A stretch of 64,000 bases of DNA from Stagonosporopsis chrysanthemi (lineage: Eukaryota > Ascomycota > Dothideomycetes > Pleosporales > Didymellaceae), in the NCBI GenBank assembly GCA_022560025.1, contig JAFISE010000008.1, forward strand, positions 310,001 to 374,000, read 5' to 3'. This document shows, in pieces, positions 13,428 to 23,653 of the stretch. Every line of letters starts with the position of its first letter. Position 1 is the first letter of the stretch. Under the pieces are notes generated by a model that saw only the letters and a list, made by a program, of their open reading frames with translations, was not told the DNA's origin and did no database searches. Both the position numbers and the translations under genes were made by a program.

Positions 13428-14633
13428 CTAGTCCGTATCGTATATTTTCTTCTTGCGAACCATCTGCTCGACCAGATCGTGCCAAACTTTGCCATGGATC
13501 TTGTGATCGACGTGATAACTCCTCGGTTGATACCACTTGAATAGCTCGTCCACCTTGATCTGCTCCAGATAGCCAAGAAACTTGACATCGGACTTTTGTA
13601 GGTGCCGACGGCCCATGAACGCCAGCGACAGCTTGCGTAGCTTGGCATGTCGCAAAATGCGCAGAACATTGATGAGAACGTTGTCAGTTATGTAGCGTCG
13701 ATCTTCGTTAGTAAGTGAGTGGTGCGTGTCGGACGGACGGGCATCATTGAAGATAATCTTGAGATCACGGAGATACTGTATGTTCTCGGCGCCGATCATC
13801 TTCAGAAATTGGAGGACGTCTGAGTAACCAATTTCTTTGGGTTCGTGCTCGTAGAAGGTACCGCGCGTGCTCTCGTGCCTGTCGAGAGCAAACGTGTTCT
13901 CACCATAGAGGACGGAACAGCCTTCGTTATGCACCAGTTTGCAAGTGCTCAAGAATTGACCTGACTGACAGAGGTCCCCGCTCCCCCATGGCCGACACGC
14001 TGGGATCTGGAAGGGTTTGTTCCGCACAAAAGCGTAACGGTAGATCTTGTTCCGTAACTCTGGAGGTAGGTCGGTAAAGCCCTTGCGACATTGATGGCTC
14101 CCCGGTGCCTGTATAGCTTTCATGCGGCCCTTCTTCGACTGACGCATACTGTGACCTTTATCTGTGTCTTCCTGTCTCAAGATGGCGGGATCCAACTTGA
14201 CAAGCAGCGGGCCATGATATCCGAGCGGTACATCGAACCGAAGAGTGACAGGCGGCTTCTTGGGTGTGCGGCGGTGAAATGTCCCACCTGCCTCGTCGTC
14301 CGTGAGTTCGTCCAGCGTGGGCTTGTAAATAATAGGATCTAGACGTGGAGATGGCGGCGATGGGCTCCGCTTGCGCTTGCGCCTCACCCTGCTGGTGTCT
14401 TCTTCTTCACTCTCGTCTTCGGAGGTGAAAGGTATGAAGTCTTCTTCTTCTAGAACTCTCGAGTCCACGTACCCCGCGACAGGCTTCATCTTCCCAGCGC
14501 TTCGACGAACGGGTCGGCCGGTCCGCTTATTGTATTGAGTAATCTTCGATGGACTGCCAAGCTCGGGGCTACCTTGTGGTAGAAGAGAGGTTACTCCTGG
14601 AGGGCTTGACCCTCTATACGAGGCGGGCGCCAT
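13428..14633 (-). CDS. Hypothetical protein with disordered basic N-terminus and 2EXR/F-box-like C-terminal region
   Basis: Single-exon gene of ~401 aa. The start at 14633 (MAPASYRGSS) is preferred to an open extension to 15038 because the upstream part is composition-poor and overlaps a promoter region. The N-terminal half is Ser/Pro-rich and acidic, with a strong basic tract near 110-120 (RVRRKRKRSPSPP) that could be a nuclear localisation signal. From ~190 there is a segment starting LPPELRNKIYRYAF, typical of the many fungal '2EXR'/F-box-adjacent hypothetical proteins, then a globular region to the C-terminus. No catalytic motif is recognisable. It is divergent from the SHMT gene with ~740 bp between starts. 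Function unknown. Confidence 0.75.
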   Translation of the reverse strand: MAPASYRGSSPPGVTSLLPQGSPELGSPSKITQYNKRTGRPVRRSAGKMKPVAGYVDSRVLEEEDFIPFTSEDESEEEDTSRVRRKRKRSPSPPSPRLDPIIYKPTLDELTDDEAGGTFHRRTPKKPPVTLRFDVPLGYHGPLLVKLDPAILRQEDTDKGHSMRQSKKGRMKAIQAPGSHQCRKGFTDLPPELRNKIYRYAFVRNKPFQIPACRPWGSGDLCQSGQFLSTCKLVHNEGCSVLYGENTFALDRHESTRGTFYEHEPKEIGYSDVLQFLKMIGAENIQYLRDLKIIFNDARPSDTHHSLTNEDRRYITDNVLINVLRILRHAKLRKLSLAFMGRRHLQKSDVKFLGYLEQIKVDELFKWYQPRSYHVDHKIHGKVWHDLVEQMVRKKKIYDTD

Positions 14634-15374
14634 GTTAATGTTGCCCGTTTGACGCGTGTAGCGGTGACCTTGGCACGTGGTTGGTGCCTGGGCTGAGGCT
14701 GTTGACGTGATGAAGGTCAAACGTGGTGAGGTAGCAGAAACATGAAGACACGGCGCGCGCGCCCGAGGTCGTGCCTTCCTGGTGATGCTTTTGCAGGGAT
14801 GCCAAGACGTGGTGACGGCGGACGTAGGTAAGAAACGACAGTTGAGCAAGTGAGAGAGATAAAGATGAGATGCATTGATTGAAGCACTACCTACAAACGA
14901 ACACTGAGAGCGAGAGTACCGCAGCAACACGAAGCCATCGACATGGCATGGCGTGGCTATCGAGGCAGTGCCACTCTCATGGTCAAGCAGCAGAGGCTTA
15001 CACCAGTGAGGCCAGATGCAGCGCACAACTAATTCCATTCATAAGGTTTCTCGTCTGCTCTTGGGTGGTGATGCCCGCAGCGTCTCAGCAGCACCCGCGT
15101 CAGCCGGCTTGCGCCAGCCAAGCGAGAATGAAGCTGTCTTGAAAGCATTTAATCACGAGGTTTTAGTTGTAAAGAGCAGGAGAGAGACGCGAGGCTGGGA
15201 AGTTTTTAACGTCCGTCGGGCAACGCACAGTCCCGTTTGCCGATCGCGCCACCAATTGCCGCCATTTCCCGCCCATGGTGAGGTTGCCTCTTGTGGATAT
15301 CAGGTCCAGCAATCGCAACAGGGTCCTTTAAAGATCGCAGCGCGCCTTCAATTCCCGGTATACTCGCTGCAGCT
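14634..15374. promoter_or_regulatory. Divergent promoter region of hypothetical gene and SHMT
   Basis: 741 bp separate the two start codons. A CACGTG E-box core lies near 14692-14697 (ggcacgtggt). An in-frame ATG at 15291 would add 28 residues ahead of the mitochondrial presequence of SHMT. No other element is claimed. Confidence 0.4.
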
Positions 15375-17164
15375 ATGGCGTCCCTCCGGTCTGTTTGCAG
15401 AGCGCCTCTGAGCCAGCTCGCTCGCCGCACAGCAGCCACGAACCACCCAAGAATAGTGCAGCGCCAATGGCGGGGATACGCGACCTCGCTGGAGGCACAG
15501 CAGAAGGTAGCTTGGACTGATGGAGCTCGAGGATGGGCAATTGACTGACTCCTTGCCAGGTGCTCTCCCAGGACCTCGAGGACGCCGACCCAACCGTCTA
15601 CAAGATTATCGAGCAGGTACGACTCATACCACCAAGCTCCAGTTCCAGAGTGAAGCTTACCATGCTCGATTTGTAGGAGAAGACGCGCCAGAAGCACTTC
15701 ATCAACCTGATCCCCTCTGAGAACTTCACATCGCAAGCCGTTCTCGATGCGCTTGGCAGTGTTATGCAGAGTATGTCATACATCATACATCACGCGTCGC
15801 GAACAGACCTGGGAAGCTGACATTGTCGTCTAGACAAGTACTCGGAAGGGTACCCAGGCCAGCGATACTACGGAGGAAACGAGTTCATCGACCAGGCCGA
15901 GCGTCTCTGCCAGGAGCGTGCGCTCAAAGCCTTCAACCTCAGCCCTGAAGAATGGGGTGTCAATGTCCAGCGTAAGTGCACCTAAATCATGTCCACAGTT
16001 TAGGCTAACCTCATACCAGCGCTGTCTGGCTCGCCCGCCAACCTCTACGCCTACTCTGCCGTCATGAACGTCCACGATCGCATCCTCGCTCTCGATCTGC
16101 CCCATGGCGGCCACTTGTCGCACGGCTACCAGATCCCCGGCAAGAAGATCTCAGCCATTTCCAAATACTTCGAGACACTCCCTTACAGGCTGAATGAGAA
16201 GACTGGCATCATCGATTACGAGAAGATGGCTGAGCTAGCTCACCTCTACCGCCCCAAGGTCATTGTGGCTGGCACATCCGCGTACAGCCGCCTTATCGAA
16301 TACGAGCGCATGCGCAAGCTTGCAGACGAAGTCGGTGCATACATCCTGTCTGATATGGCTCACATCTCTGGCCTTGTTGCCGCCGGTGTCATTCCCTCGC
16401 CCTTCCCCCACTCCGATATCGTCACGACCACAACTCACAAGTCTCTGCGTGGCCCGCGAGGTGCTATGATCTTCTTCCGCAAGGGTGTAAGACGCGTCGA
16501 CAAGAAGGGTAACAAGGAGATGTATGATCTTGAAGGACCAATCAACTCCTCTGTCTTCCCCGGCCACCAGGGAGGACCCCACAACCACACAATAACAGCT
16601 CTTGCTGTAGCACTTCAGCAGGCACAGAGCAAAGAATTCAAGGACTACCAGCGACAGGTTCTCGACAATGCTCAGGCATTCGCCAAGCGCCTTGGTGACT
16701 CGAAGGAAAATGGCGGCCTGGGCTACAACCTCGTCAGCGGCGGAACTGATAACCACCTTGTGCTTGTCGACCTCAAGGACCGTGGCGTTGACGGTGCCCG
16801 GGTTGAGCGCGTCCTCGAGCTTGTTGGAGTTGCATCGAACAAAAATACCGTCCCTGGTGACAAGTCTGCCCTCAAGCCTGGCGGTCTGCGCATGGGCACA
16901 CCTGCTATGACCACCCGCGGGTTCCAGCCTGAGGACTTCAAGCGTGTCGCTGACGTTGTTCACCGCGCTGTTGGCATCACACAGAAGTTGGACAAAGACG
17001 CAAAGAAGAAGGCCGAGGAGACTGGCCGCAAGAACCCCGGTAGCGTCGCAGCCTTCAAGGAGTACGTTGGCGAGGGCGATGACATCACTGACATTGTTGA
17101 GCTGAGGAAAGAGGTGGAGGATTGGACTGGCACGTTCGCGCTGCCTTGGGATAAGGACTCGTGA
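15375..17164 (+). CDS. SHM1: Serine hydroxymethyltransferase, mitochondrial
   Basis: PLP enzyme interconverting serine plus tetrahydrofolate with glycine plus 5,10-methylene-THF. Five exons: 15375-15506, 15560-15616, 15677-15770, 15834-15971, 16020-17164; ~521 aa. Introns are 53, 60, 63 and 48 nt and all junctions restore conserved blocks (QQKVLSQDLEDADPTVYKII, LIPSENFTSQAVLDALGSVM, NKYSEGYPGQRYYGG, NVQPLSGSPAN). The PLP-lysine motif THKSLRGPRG and the SDMAHISGLVA block are intact. The first ~38 residues are Arg/Ser/Ala-rich and lack acidic residues, as in a mitochondrial presequence, so this is the mitochondrial rather than the cytosolic isozyme. An upstream in-frame ATG at 15291 exists but would bury the presequence. 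Confidence 0.95.
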
Positions 17165-17605
17165 AGAGTGACGCAATGAACAATAACGCGCTGATTTGAC
17201 ACTGAATAGCACTCCATGATTCTGGAGTTTGGCGATACCACTCGGTTTGTATATAGGTTATCTCGCTACTAGTCTGCATCTGCTGGCTGCATCTGCTGGC
17301 TGCATCTCCTGGCTGCAGCAAGAAGGCGTGCAGTTTTCACTTTCATCTACATGCTTTTTGCTATCACCTCTACGCCTTCCATATCCATCCGCAGTTTCCC
17401 ACATCGACAACAATAGCTTCCAGAAGCTATTCTGACTTGACCCTTGTCTCGTGCTTAATACCCACCCTCGTTACAACTCCGATGAGGCGCACAACTTTTA
17501 CGTACACTACTCTCGTTCATAGCTAAGGCACCTGCCTCACGCTTCTTCACACTCGCTACTATCAAATATACCTGTACACTCGCTCGGACAAGACCAGCCG
17601 TCACA
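17165..17605. other. Intergenic region between SHMT and membrane protein gene
   Basis: 441 bp. Contains a short tandem repeat (17274-17318, listed separately) in the SHMT 3' flank and a pyrimidine-rich stretch (~17340-17590) that looks like the leader of the next gene. Confidence 0.5.
17274..17318. repeat. 13-bp tandem repeat, ~3.4 copies
   Basis: Alternating ctgcat and ctgctgg blocks form a 13-bp unit (ctgcatctgctgg) repeated about three and a half times, with one substitution in the third copy. It lies ~110 bp after the SHMT stop codon, so it may be in the 3' UTR. Confidence 0.85.
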
Positions 17606-18328
17606 ATGCTGGTTCGCACGCTCGCTCACACCATTAATCTCGCCACCGGCGTGGCAACACGATCCCAAAGCTTCACCCTCGACATGGGCAGCATCGACAG
17701 CAACGGCAACAGCCTGCTCACCGCGAGCGAAGCTCTCAGCTCGACCACAGCGGTGCAGACAACCTTCTTCACAGCAACGACCTCTGCACTTCAATTCACG
17801 GCAGTAACGAACTCGAGTTCCACCGTGTCTGTCAACAGCACCACCTGCCTCCCGACAACAACCATCGTCATCACTCTGTCAAACCTAATACCGACACCAG
17901 ACAGCGGCACCCATCTCAGCGAAGGCGAAGACCCCCTCAATGACGACGGGCAAGACGGCGCAGGCACGCCGTTCCACACTGCCGTCCCCGAGGCGGACGC
18001 AGGATGGCCAAACTGGTTCGCAGCTGCGTCCTTCACACTTGTGTTCTACGACCTCCTCACCCTGGGTGCACTTCTCTGGTGCTGGGTGTTTGGGCACCTG
18101 TGGTGGATAAGCCGAGGTGTATACAACGGAGAGGCGGGGGTCGAGGGTCAGTTGGAGATGGCGAGGATGGATATCGGACGGGTCGAGAATGGGCGCCGTG
18201 AGATGACGAGGGAGTGGGTGAGGACTGGGAGGGGGTATGGAAGGGTGAGGAGTCAGGCTATGGAGGGAAATACGGCCGCGAGGCAGGTGGAATTGGAGCG
18301 GGAGCTGGTGAGGTTGGGCCTGGTTTAA
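17606..18328 (+). CDS. Hypothetical single-pass membrane protein with Ser/Thr-rich ectodomain
   Basis: A single-exon ORF of 240 aa that I do not recognise. Residues ~40-105 are very rich in Ser and Thr with several potential N-glycosylation sites (for example NSSS, NSTT). An acidic linker follows (~110-130). One strongly hydrophobic, Trp-rich segment at ~137-170 (FAAASFTLVFYDLL… WCWVFGHLWWISRG) is probably a membrane span. The tail is Arg/Glu-rich and likely cytosolic and helical. No clear signal peptide is seen. The layout resembles small fungal cell-surface proteins, but no family is claimed. Codon use is consistent with a real gene, and start and stop are unforced; a missed intron is possible. 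Confidence 0.6.
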   Translation: MLVRTLAHTINLATGVATRSQSFTLDMGSIDSNGNSLLTASEALSSTTAVQTTFFTATTSALQFTAVTNSSSTVSVNSTTCLPTTTIVITLSNLIPTPDSGTHLSEGEDPLNDDGQDGAGTPFHTAVPEADAGWPNWFAAASFTLVFYDLLTLGALLWCWVFGHLWWISRGVYNGEAGVEGQLEMARMDIGRVENGRREMTREWVRTGRGYGRVRSQAMEGNTAARQVELERELVRLGLV

Positions 18329-18501
18329 TAGCAGAGGGGTTGGGTGATCCTGCAGAGAATGCTACAGAACAGGCGGGTGATGGTTTGAGATTGAAAAACA
18401 CATCATATCGTGGTATAGAGCATCATGAATCTGACTAGGTGTATATGCATCCGTGCATGCCTCAGGTCACTCAGGCCCATCTCCGCTGTCGGCATCACAA
18501 C

Positions 18502-20664
18502 TCACAGCTTCATAGTCATCTCGGCCCCAGGCCCCCTCTCCCAAAACTCCAACGTCAGCGCCGCCAGAAAACATGGAATCTCCTTCCTGCCCTCGACCCA
18601 ATAAACAATCTGATCCCTAATCTCGCCTGCAAATACGCTCTGCTCGCCGCCACTGACCTTCATAGTACCATTCTCGCCATCAAAAACGATACTGTTCTCG
18701 CCCTCATCATCCGCAGGCTTGAACATGGATGTGACTTTGACGCGCCCGTTGGGCATAAAATCGAGTTTCCAACCCAGGATCGAGGCAACGGCCTCGCGGA
18801 ACTCGAGACTCTTGGCGGCCCAGATCTGCTTGAGGCGCGTTTGCTTCTTCTCGCTGCTGGCAAGCGAGTGCCGCAGTTCCTCAAGTTCGTCTTGTGCTGC
18901 TTCGAAGGTGGCAAAGGGGACGCTTTTGGGAGGGGTTTGGGATTGCTCGAACTGGGCGAGGAGTTGGGCGTTTGCGGCGCGCAGAGTCCGGACGGTGGAG
19001 AGCTTGAGGGCTTCGGCATCGGCGGTGGGGTTGGCTTTCAGCTCGAGGACGCGAGTGCGGGAGGATTCTTTGAGCTTTTTCAGTTGGCTGTGTTGCGCTT
19101 TGTATTCGGTTTGGATCAGCTTTAGCTTTTTCTCCAGGTTCGAGAGGTCTTCGGTGAGTTGACGGTTCTTGCGGCGCAGTTCGCCGACACGCTCATCAGT
19201 CTCGTCGGTCTCCAGAGGACGCTTTTGCCCGGTATTCGGTGTGGGTGTGAGCTTTTCGATGCTACTGAACTCCTTCTGAAGGGTATCGAGCTCCTTGCGG
19301 TGCTCATCGACCAGAGTCTCGAGCTCTTGTATGCGCTGCGTCTTTGCTGCATCGTAAGTATCGGGTTGCATCTCACGTTCTTCATCATCGAAAGCTTTGA
19401 CTTGAGCGCGCAAGAACTCAACCTCCTTCGTAGCGAGTGCCTTTTGACGTTCGAGCCTAGCACGAGCCTGTGCCTCTTTCGCATTGGGAACGCTGCTTGT
19501 CGTTGCCGAAGCCTTGAGCTGCTGAATCTCGGCCTGCAATTTGGCCTTCTCGTCCTCCAGCGCCTGGATGTTGGACTCTTTCACAGTGAGCTCGGGTTTG
19601 ATTTCGCCCAGCTTGTTGAGCAGATCTGCTTTGTCTATCCGCTCTTGGATGAAAGCCCGCGCAAGGTCTTCAGGTGTCTCGAACTGTAGCTCGCCGTTCT
19701 CGTTGGCTTCAGATTCGAGGTATGACGTCCATGAGTCTCGCTCGTCCTCAAGCATCCGCTTCCTCAACTCGGCCTCGCCCAACTGCCGTTGTAGGTCGTC
19801 CATCATGCGTAGCTTCGTCTGGAGTGATCTCTTCTCTTCCTCGACAACCTCAATGGCCTTGTGCTGTTGGCGGAAGTTCTTGAGCTCTGTATTTTGCTCC
19901 CTTGTCAACGTCTCCAGCTTCTGAATGTGCGCAACTTGATCCGAGAGCTCCCTCTTGATAATGGACAAGGTCTCAGCATCACCTGCAATGGCCTTCAGCC
20001 GCAGCACCTCAGCTTCGAGCTGCCCGACTTCCTCCTCCGTCTCTCCCAACTTCTTCTGCGCCGCCTGCAGCGCATTGACTTTGGACACCAAGTCTGTCTG
20101 TATGTCTTCGACGCTCTCTTTCAGACGCTGATGCTCTGCTTGTAGATTGTTGTATCTGTGCTCGTTCTGCCTTTGCGATGTTGCCAGGTCCTCTTTGGCC
20201 TCGTCACAGTCCTCTTGAAGCGTTTGCGCCTTCTCCTGGCTCTGTCGCAACCGCCGCTCGAGATCGCGTCGTTCGTTCTCGGCTCGTGTTCGCATCTCAG
20301 ATAGCTCCTTCGAAAGTGCTTCGTACTTCTTCGTTGTCTGAGCGTTTGCCGTCTCTGCCTGTTGTGCTCTGCGAAAGTCAGCCTCGGCGCGGCTTTGAAC
20401 ATCTCTGATTTCTTGGTCAAGCTCTATCTTTTGCAATGACTTTTCTTGTTTCGTAGTCTCGAGCTCATAACGTAGTGTGTTCAGCTGCGCGCGCAGGTCT
20501 TCATTGACAGGGTTGTCCGGAACAATGGTGTGCGGCGCATTCGTCGCCGTCGAGGCGCGCATAGTGGTTCGGAATGTCTGTCGAAGAGGCTCGGCTGGCG
20601 GCGGCGATTCTTCAACCCCAGTGAAGAGGTTGAAGCTCGGCTGGTTGGCTCTGTTGAACGCCAT
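18502..20664 (-). CDS. MAD1: Spindle assembly checkpoint protein Mad1
   Basis: Kinetochore/nuclear-pore checkpoint protein that recruits and converts Mad2. Single exon of 720 aa. Nearly all of residues ~50-600 is predicted coiled coil (heptad-like Leu/Glu/Lys/Gln-rich). A Mad2-interaction motif is visible at ~536-546 (RVLELKANPTA), matching the R/K-V-L…NP pattern. An RLK motif (QTRLKQIW, ~605-612) precedes the conserved C-terminal RWD-like domain (SLEFREAVASILGWKLDF, NGRVKVTSMF) and the protein ends in MTMKL. Length agrees with family members (700-750 aa). Transcribed in tandem with PPM1, whose stop codon lies 361 bp upstream of the Mad1 start. Confidence 0.95.
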   Translation of the reverse strand: MAFNRANQPSFNLFTGVEESPPPAEPLRQTFRTTMRASTATNAPHTIVPDNPVNEDLRAQLNTLRYELETTKQEKSLQKIELDQEIRDVQSRAEADFRRAQQAETANAQTTKKYEALSKELSEMRTRAENERRDLERRLRQSQEKAQTLQEDCDEAKEDLATSQRQNEHRYNNLQAEHQRLKESVEDIQTDLVSKVNALQAAQKKLGETEEEVGQLEAEVLRLKAIAGDAETLSIIKRELSDQVAHIQKLETLTREQNTELKNFRQQHKAIEVVEEEKRSLQTKLRMMDDLQRQLGEAELRKRMLEDERDSWTSYLESEANENGELQFETPEDLARAFIQERIDKADLLNKLGEIKPELTVKESNIQALEDEKAKLQAEIQQLKASATTSSVPNAKEAQARARLERQKALATKEVEFLRAQVKAFDDEEREMQPDTYDAAKTQRIQELETLVDEHRKELDTLQKEFSSIEKLTPTPNTGQKRPLETDETDERVGELRRKNRQLTEDLSNLEKKLKLIQTEYKAQHSQLKKLKESSRTRVLELKANPTADAEALKLSTVRTLRAANAQLLAQFEQSQTPPKSVPFATFEAAQDELEELRHSLASSEKKQTRLKQIWAAKSLEFREAVASILGWKLDFMPNGRVKVTSMFKPADDEGENSIVFDGENGTMKVSGGEQSVFAGEIRDQIVYWVEGRKEIPCFLAALTLEFWERGPGAEMTMKL

Positions 20665-21025
20665 TGTGTCTACTTCTTTGTTGTTTGTTGACCGGTCGCA
20701 AAGCAGACAAAGCGACTGAATGAGGGTGGATTTACGTCAAAAGCGTATCTAAGGTTGCGACATGCCTCAAGCAATCAGGGGAGGGCGAATTGTGAGGGTA
20801 GCGTTTGTTCGTGGTGCAACTCAAGGTTGTTGACTGTGAGATGGCAGGCACGATGCACGATGCGAACGGCAAGTGGACCCTGAGCGCGCCGCGGCTTCTG
20901 TGGTTTGACACACGAACGCACGTGTCGCATTTCACGTCATTTCAACCTCAGAACAATCTTAGCAATCAAAATCGGTAGGAATACAATTGATTATGGATTC
21001 AAGTCCTAGCTTAACTATTGATGGT
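20665..21025. other. MAD1 upstream region / PPM1 3' flank
   Basis: 361 bp between two tandem minus-strand genes. It must contain the PPM1 3' end and the MAD1 promoter. A cgcacgtgtc E-box-like CACGTG core is present near 20918-20923. Nothing else seen. Confidence 0.4.
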
Positions 21026-22165
21026 CTACACCTGTTCTCGAATGTCTGCCCAAGCTTTCGAGAACACATCACTTGCCCCATCTCTCCAGCCCCACGCAAA
21101 GCAGTAATGCCTGAGCAAGAGCTCGAGTTCTTCTAGTTCGTCTAGCATCTCCAGGCCTGCAACCCGCCCTTTCTCATCCTCACTAATCCAGTGCTTCCAG
21201 ATAAAGTCGGTATCTGCAGCCTGTGCACCGTCTTTGAAGCCATACCCGTTCAGTCGCGCACGCTGATCTCCGAGCTCTGGGTATGCGGTGAGAGTCGGAA
21301 GGTGTATGTTCCGTGTCTGCAGATTTGATATCATGGTCCTGCCAAAAGCGTCCCGCGGTAGTATTGGTTCATAAAGTACGAGGGACGCAGGTGTGGTGGG
21401 TTGGAGGTAGTGAGTGGTGAATGCAGAGACGATGGACTGAACAGTGTGGGGCTGCAGGTATACGAGACACATCTCGGACAGTATCAAGGTAGGTGCATTA
21501 GGGTCGAGGTTCGGAAGCTCAGGCAGCGGCGCATCCTCTGAAGGAGCTGCTAGGGAGCGCAAATCGAGTGCGTGTATGTTGTATGTCGTTGAATGGTATG
21601 AATTTGATGTTTTGGGTATTTGAAGCAGCTTGCGAAAAAGGGCTGGCTGTCTTTGTATACAAGCGAGCTTGGGCAGGGTGTTGGCTGGAAAGTCGATCTC
21701 GTGGTAGACAAGGCGAACGTCAGGGTAGGCGTCGAGAAGGCGGAAGAAGCGCGTGTCAGTGCCAGCACCGAGCGACACAATCTGCTTCGCAGATGATGGA
21801 TCCGTGAGGAGAAACTTGGTGACAAGGAGGTCGATTGCAGATGTGCGGACATACGAGCCTGCAGGTATTCGTCAGAGTGCAAGCAAGAAGATGTCTGGCT
21901 GCAAACCTCTATTCAGTAACGGCAGTCGCCTCGTTGAAGGCTGTGTTGCAAAAAGCTTTGCATATGGATCATGCAGGTAGCCCAGCTCGACGCAGCTCAC
22001 CCTGCTCCCCGCCGCGTCTTGATCGGTCCCTTTGACTGCATTGTCTCTGACCTCGTCGCTAGAACTGCCAGGTCCGCCCCTCCCGCGCCCGCGTCCTCTG
22101 AGCCCTCCTCCACGGCCGGGTCCGAGAAGTGTCCTGAGATTTGGTATTTGGTCTGAAGATGTCAT
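21026..22165 (-). CDS. PPM1: Leucine carboxyl methyltransferase 1 (PP2A methyltransferase Ppm1)
   Basis: Methylates the C-terminal leucine of the PP2A catalytic subunit, controlling holoenzyme assembly. Exons on the minus strand 22165-21907 and 21858-21026, 363 aa. The 48-nt intron has a GTTTGC donor and a CTGCAG acceptor and joins …LLNRG to SYVRTSAIDLLVTKFL, giving the family's R-x-x-Y/V-R-T block. SAM-binding motif VSLGAGTDTRFFRL and the YHEIDFP acidic motif are intact, and the post-II block ILSEMCLVYLQP is present. The N-terminus has an Arg-Gly-rich stretch (RGGGLRGRGRGRGG, ~16-32), which I believe is common in fungal orthologues. Divergent from RPB5. Confidence 0.94.
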
Positions 22166-22390
22166 GTTCGCCTGTTGATGCGAGCTCGGGGGAGCTTGCA
22201 TAGCGGGGCAGCAGTCGGCGGAGACTAGGACAGTAACGGGAAAGCGCGAGCGCCGCAAGTCCGCATTGCTTGGCGACTGCCTTTGAACTTTTGCACGTCT
22301 TTGATACAAAGGCCCGCCTTAGCTGTCGCTGTCACCGCCCAGAACCTCTCATCCGCCCACCCATCACCCGCCCGAGCGACGATCGCCATA
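22166..22390. promoter_or_regulatory. Compact bidirectional promoter, PPM1/RPB5
   Basis: Only 225 bp separate the two ATGs on opposite strands, so both promoters and both 5' UTRs must fit here. I see no obvious TATA box near either start. Confidence 0.6.
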
Positions 22391-23206
22391 ATGTCCGACG
22401 AAAGGCAAATTGGCGCCAGCCTGATCCGTATGTGGAGGGTCTGGCGCACAACCAAGGAGATGATGAACGACCGGGTAGGATGCGCCGGTGCCAGCAGGAG
22501 CTACGAACAATGGCGCTGACACAGAAAAGGGCTATCAGGTTGCCGAGGACGACATGAACATGTCTCTGGACGAGTTCGCGGACAAATATGGCCGTGCAGA
22601 TGGCGAGCCCGAGTATGCGACCACAACAGACCGCCTTTGATTCGCCTGTACTAATGCTGTCACAGCCGCTCACGCCTCAACTTCTCCTGCCAGCCTGGTG
22701 AGGAGATGCTCTCCAAGTACACACCCATCGCCACGAAGAAAGACCCGGAACCGCGACCAGCGATCGGCAGCATTTGGGTCGAATTCAACAGCGATGAGAA
22801 CGTCGGCCTGAAGCAACTGCGTGAGTACATGCAGCATCTCGTCAATGGCGCCTTCTACTCGGGTATCATGATCACCGTCAAGCCCATGACCGGCATGGCC
22901 ATTCGTCTGCTGCGCGGCTCAGCTACCTTGAGCGAAGGTCCACCGGGCGGCGTCGAGGTCTTTGTCGAGCAAGATCTCCTCGTCAACATCACAAAGCACG
23001 AGTTGGTGCCCAAGCACGTCCTACTTAGTGAGGAGGAGAAGCAGCAGCTACTTAAGAGGTACCGTCTCAAGGCCACACAACTGCCCAGGATCCAGTCCAC
23101 GGATCCAGTTGCAAAGTACCTGGGGTTGAAGCGCGGCTCTGTCGTCAAGATCATAAGAAAGTCGGAAACCGCAGGCCGCTACGCCAGTTACCGATGGGTC
23201 ATCTGA
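22391..23206 (+). CDS. RPB5: RNA polymerase I/II/III subunit Rpb5 (RPABC1)
   Basis: Shared subunit of all three nuclear RNA polymerases. Exons 22391-22474, 22530-22612 and 22666-23206, 235 aa. Intron 1 (55 nt) has a GTAGGA donor, CTGAC branch and AAAAG acceptor. Intron 2 (53 nt) has a GTATGC donor, CTAAT branch and CACAG acceptor. They join MSDERQIGASLIRMWRVWRT…NDR to GYQVAEDDMNMSLDEF and DRSRLNFSCQPG. The C-terminal assembly domain conserved down to archaeal RpoH is intact (HELVPKHVLLSEEEKQQLL, LPRIQSTDPVAKYLGLKRG) and ends YASYRWVI. Slightly longer than yeast Rpb5 (215 aa). Confidence 0.96.
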
Positions 23207-23645
23207 GGAGGTTGAGAGAGCAGGCTGGGCAAAGCACAAGAGCAAGCGCACGACGCGACCACGCAGATGGGGATTGGCAGTCGCGGCTGCATCGCGCAGA
23301 TGTGGTGAGGAAGCGTTCACACGGGGAAGTAAGAGGAAGATTCATATTGCGAGGCGTTTGGCGAACGGGAAAGGCACCCTTGAGGACGATTGGCATTTGC
23401 AAAAGCGAGACGGCAGCAGTCTGAGACGACTCGTGCTGTATCTATGTATACCACTGAAAGCATTGCACTCACAGCAGACTCCAAGATTGGGCATCGACCG
23501 TGCAGGTGATTACAACATGGCGCAAAAATAACAGCTCAACACCGTACAGAATGTAAATTGAAGCCACACGTTTGTTTGCGACACCACGAATTCTGCATGG
23601 GCAAAAGAATGGTATTCGTCAGTACACAAAGGTTACTGCAAGGGC

Positions 23646-23650
23646 AAAAA
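23646..23650 (-). terminator. Pol III terminator of the tRNA relic
   Basis: A run of five T on the minus strand, starting three bases after the discriminator base, as expected for RNA polymerase III termination. Confidence 0.6.
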
Positions 23651-23653
23651 GGA

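Noticed and set aside
13428..15038. 536-codon version of the hypothetical gene at 13428
   Set aside because: The first ~135 codons are low-quality sequence overlapping the SHMT promoter; the start at 14633 gives a normal fungal N-terminus.
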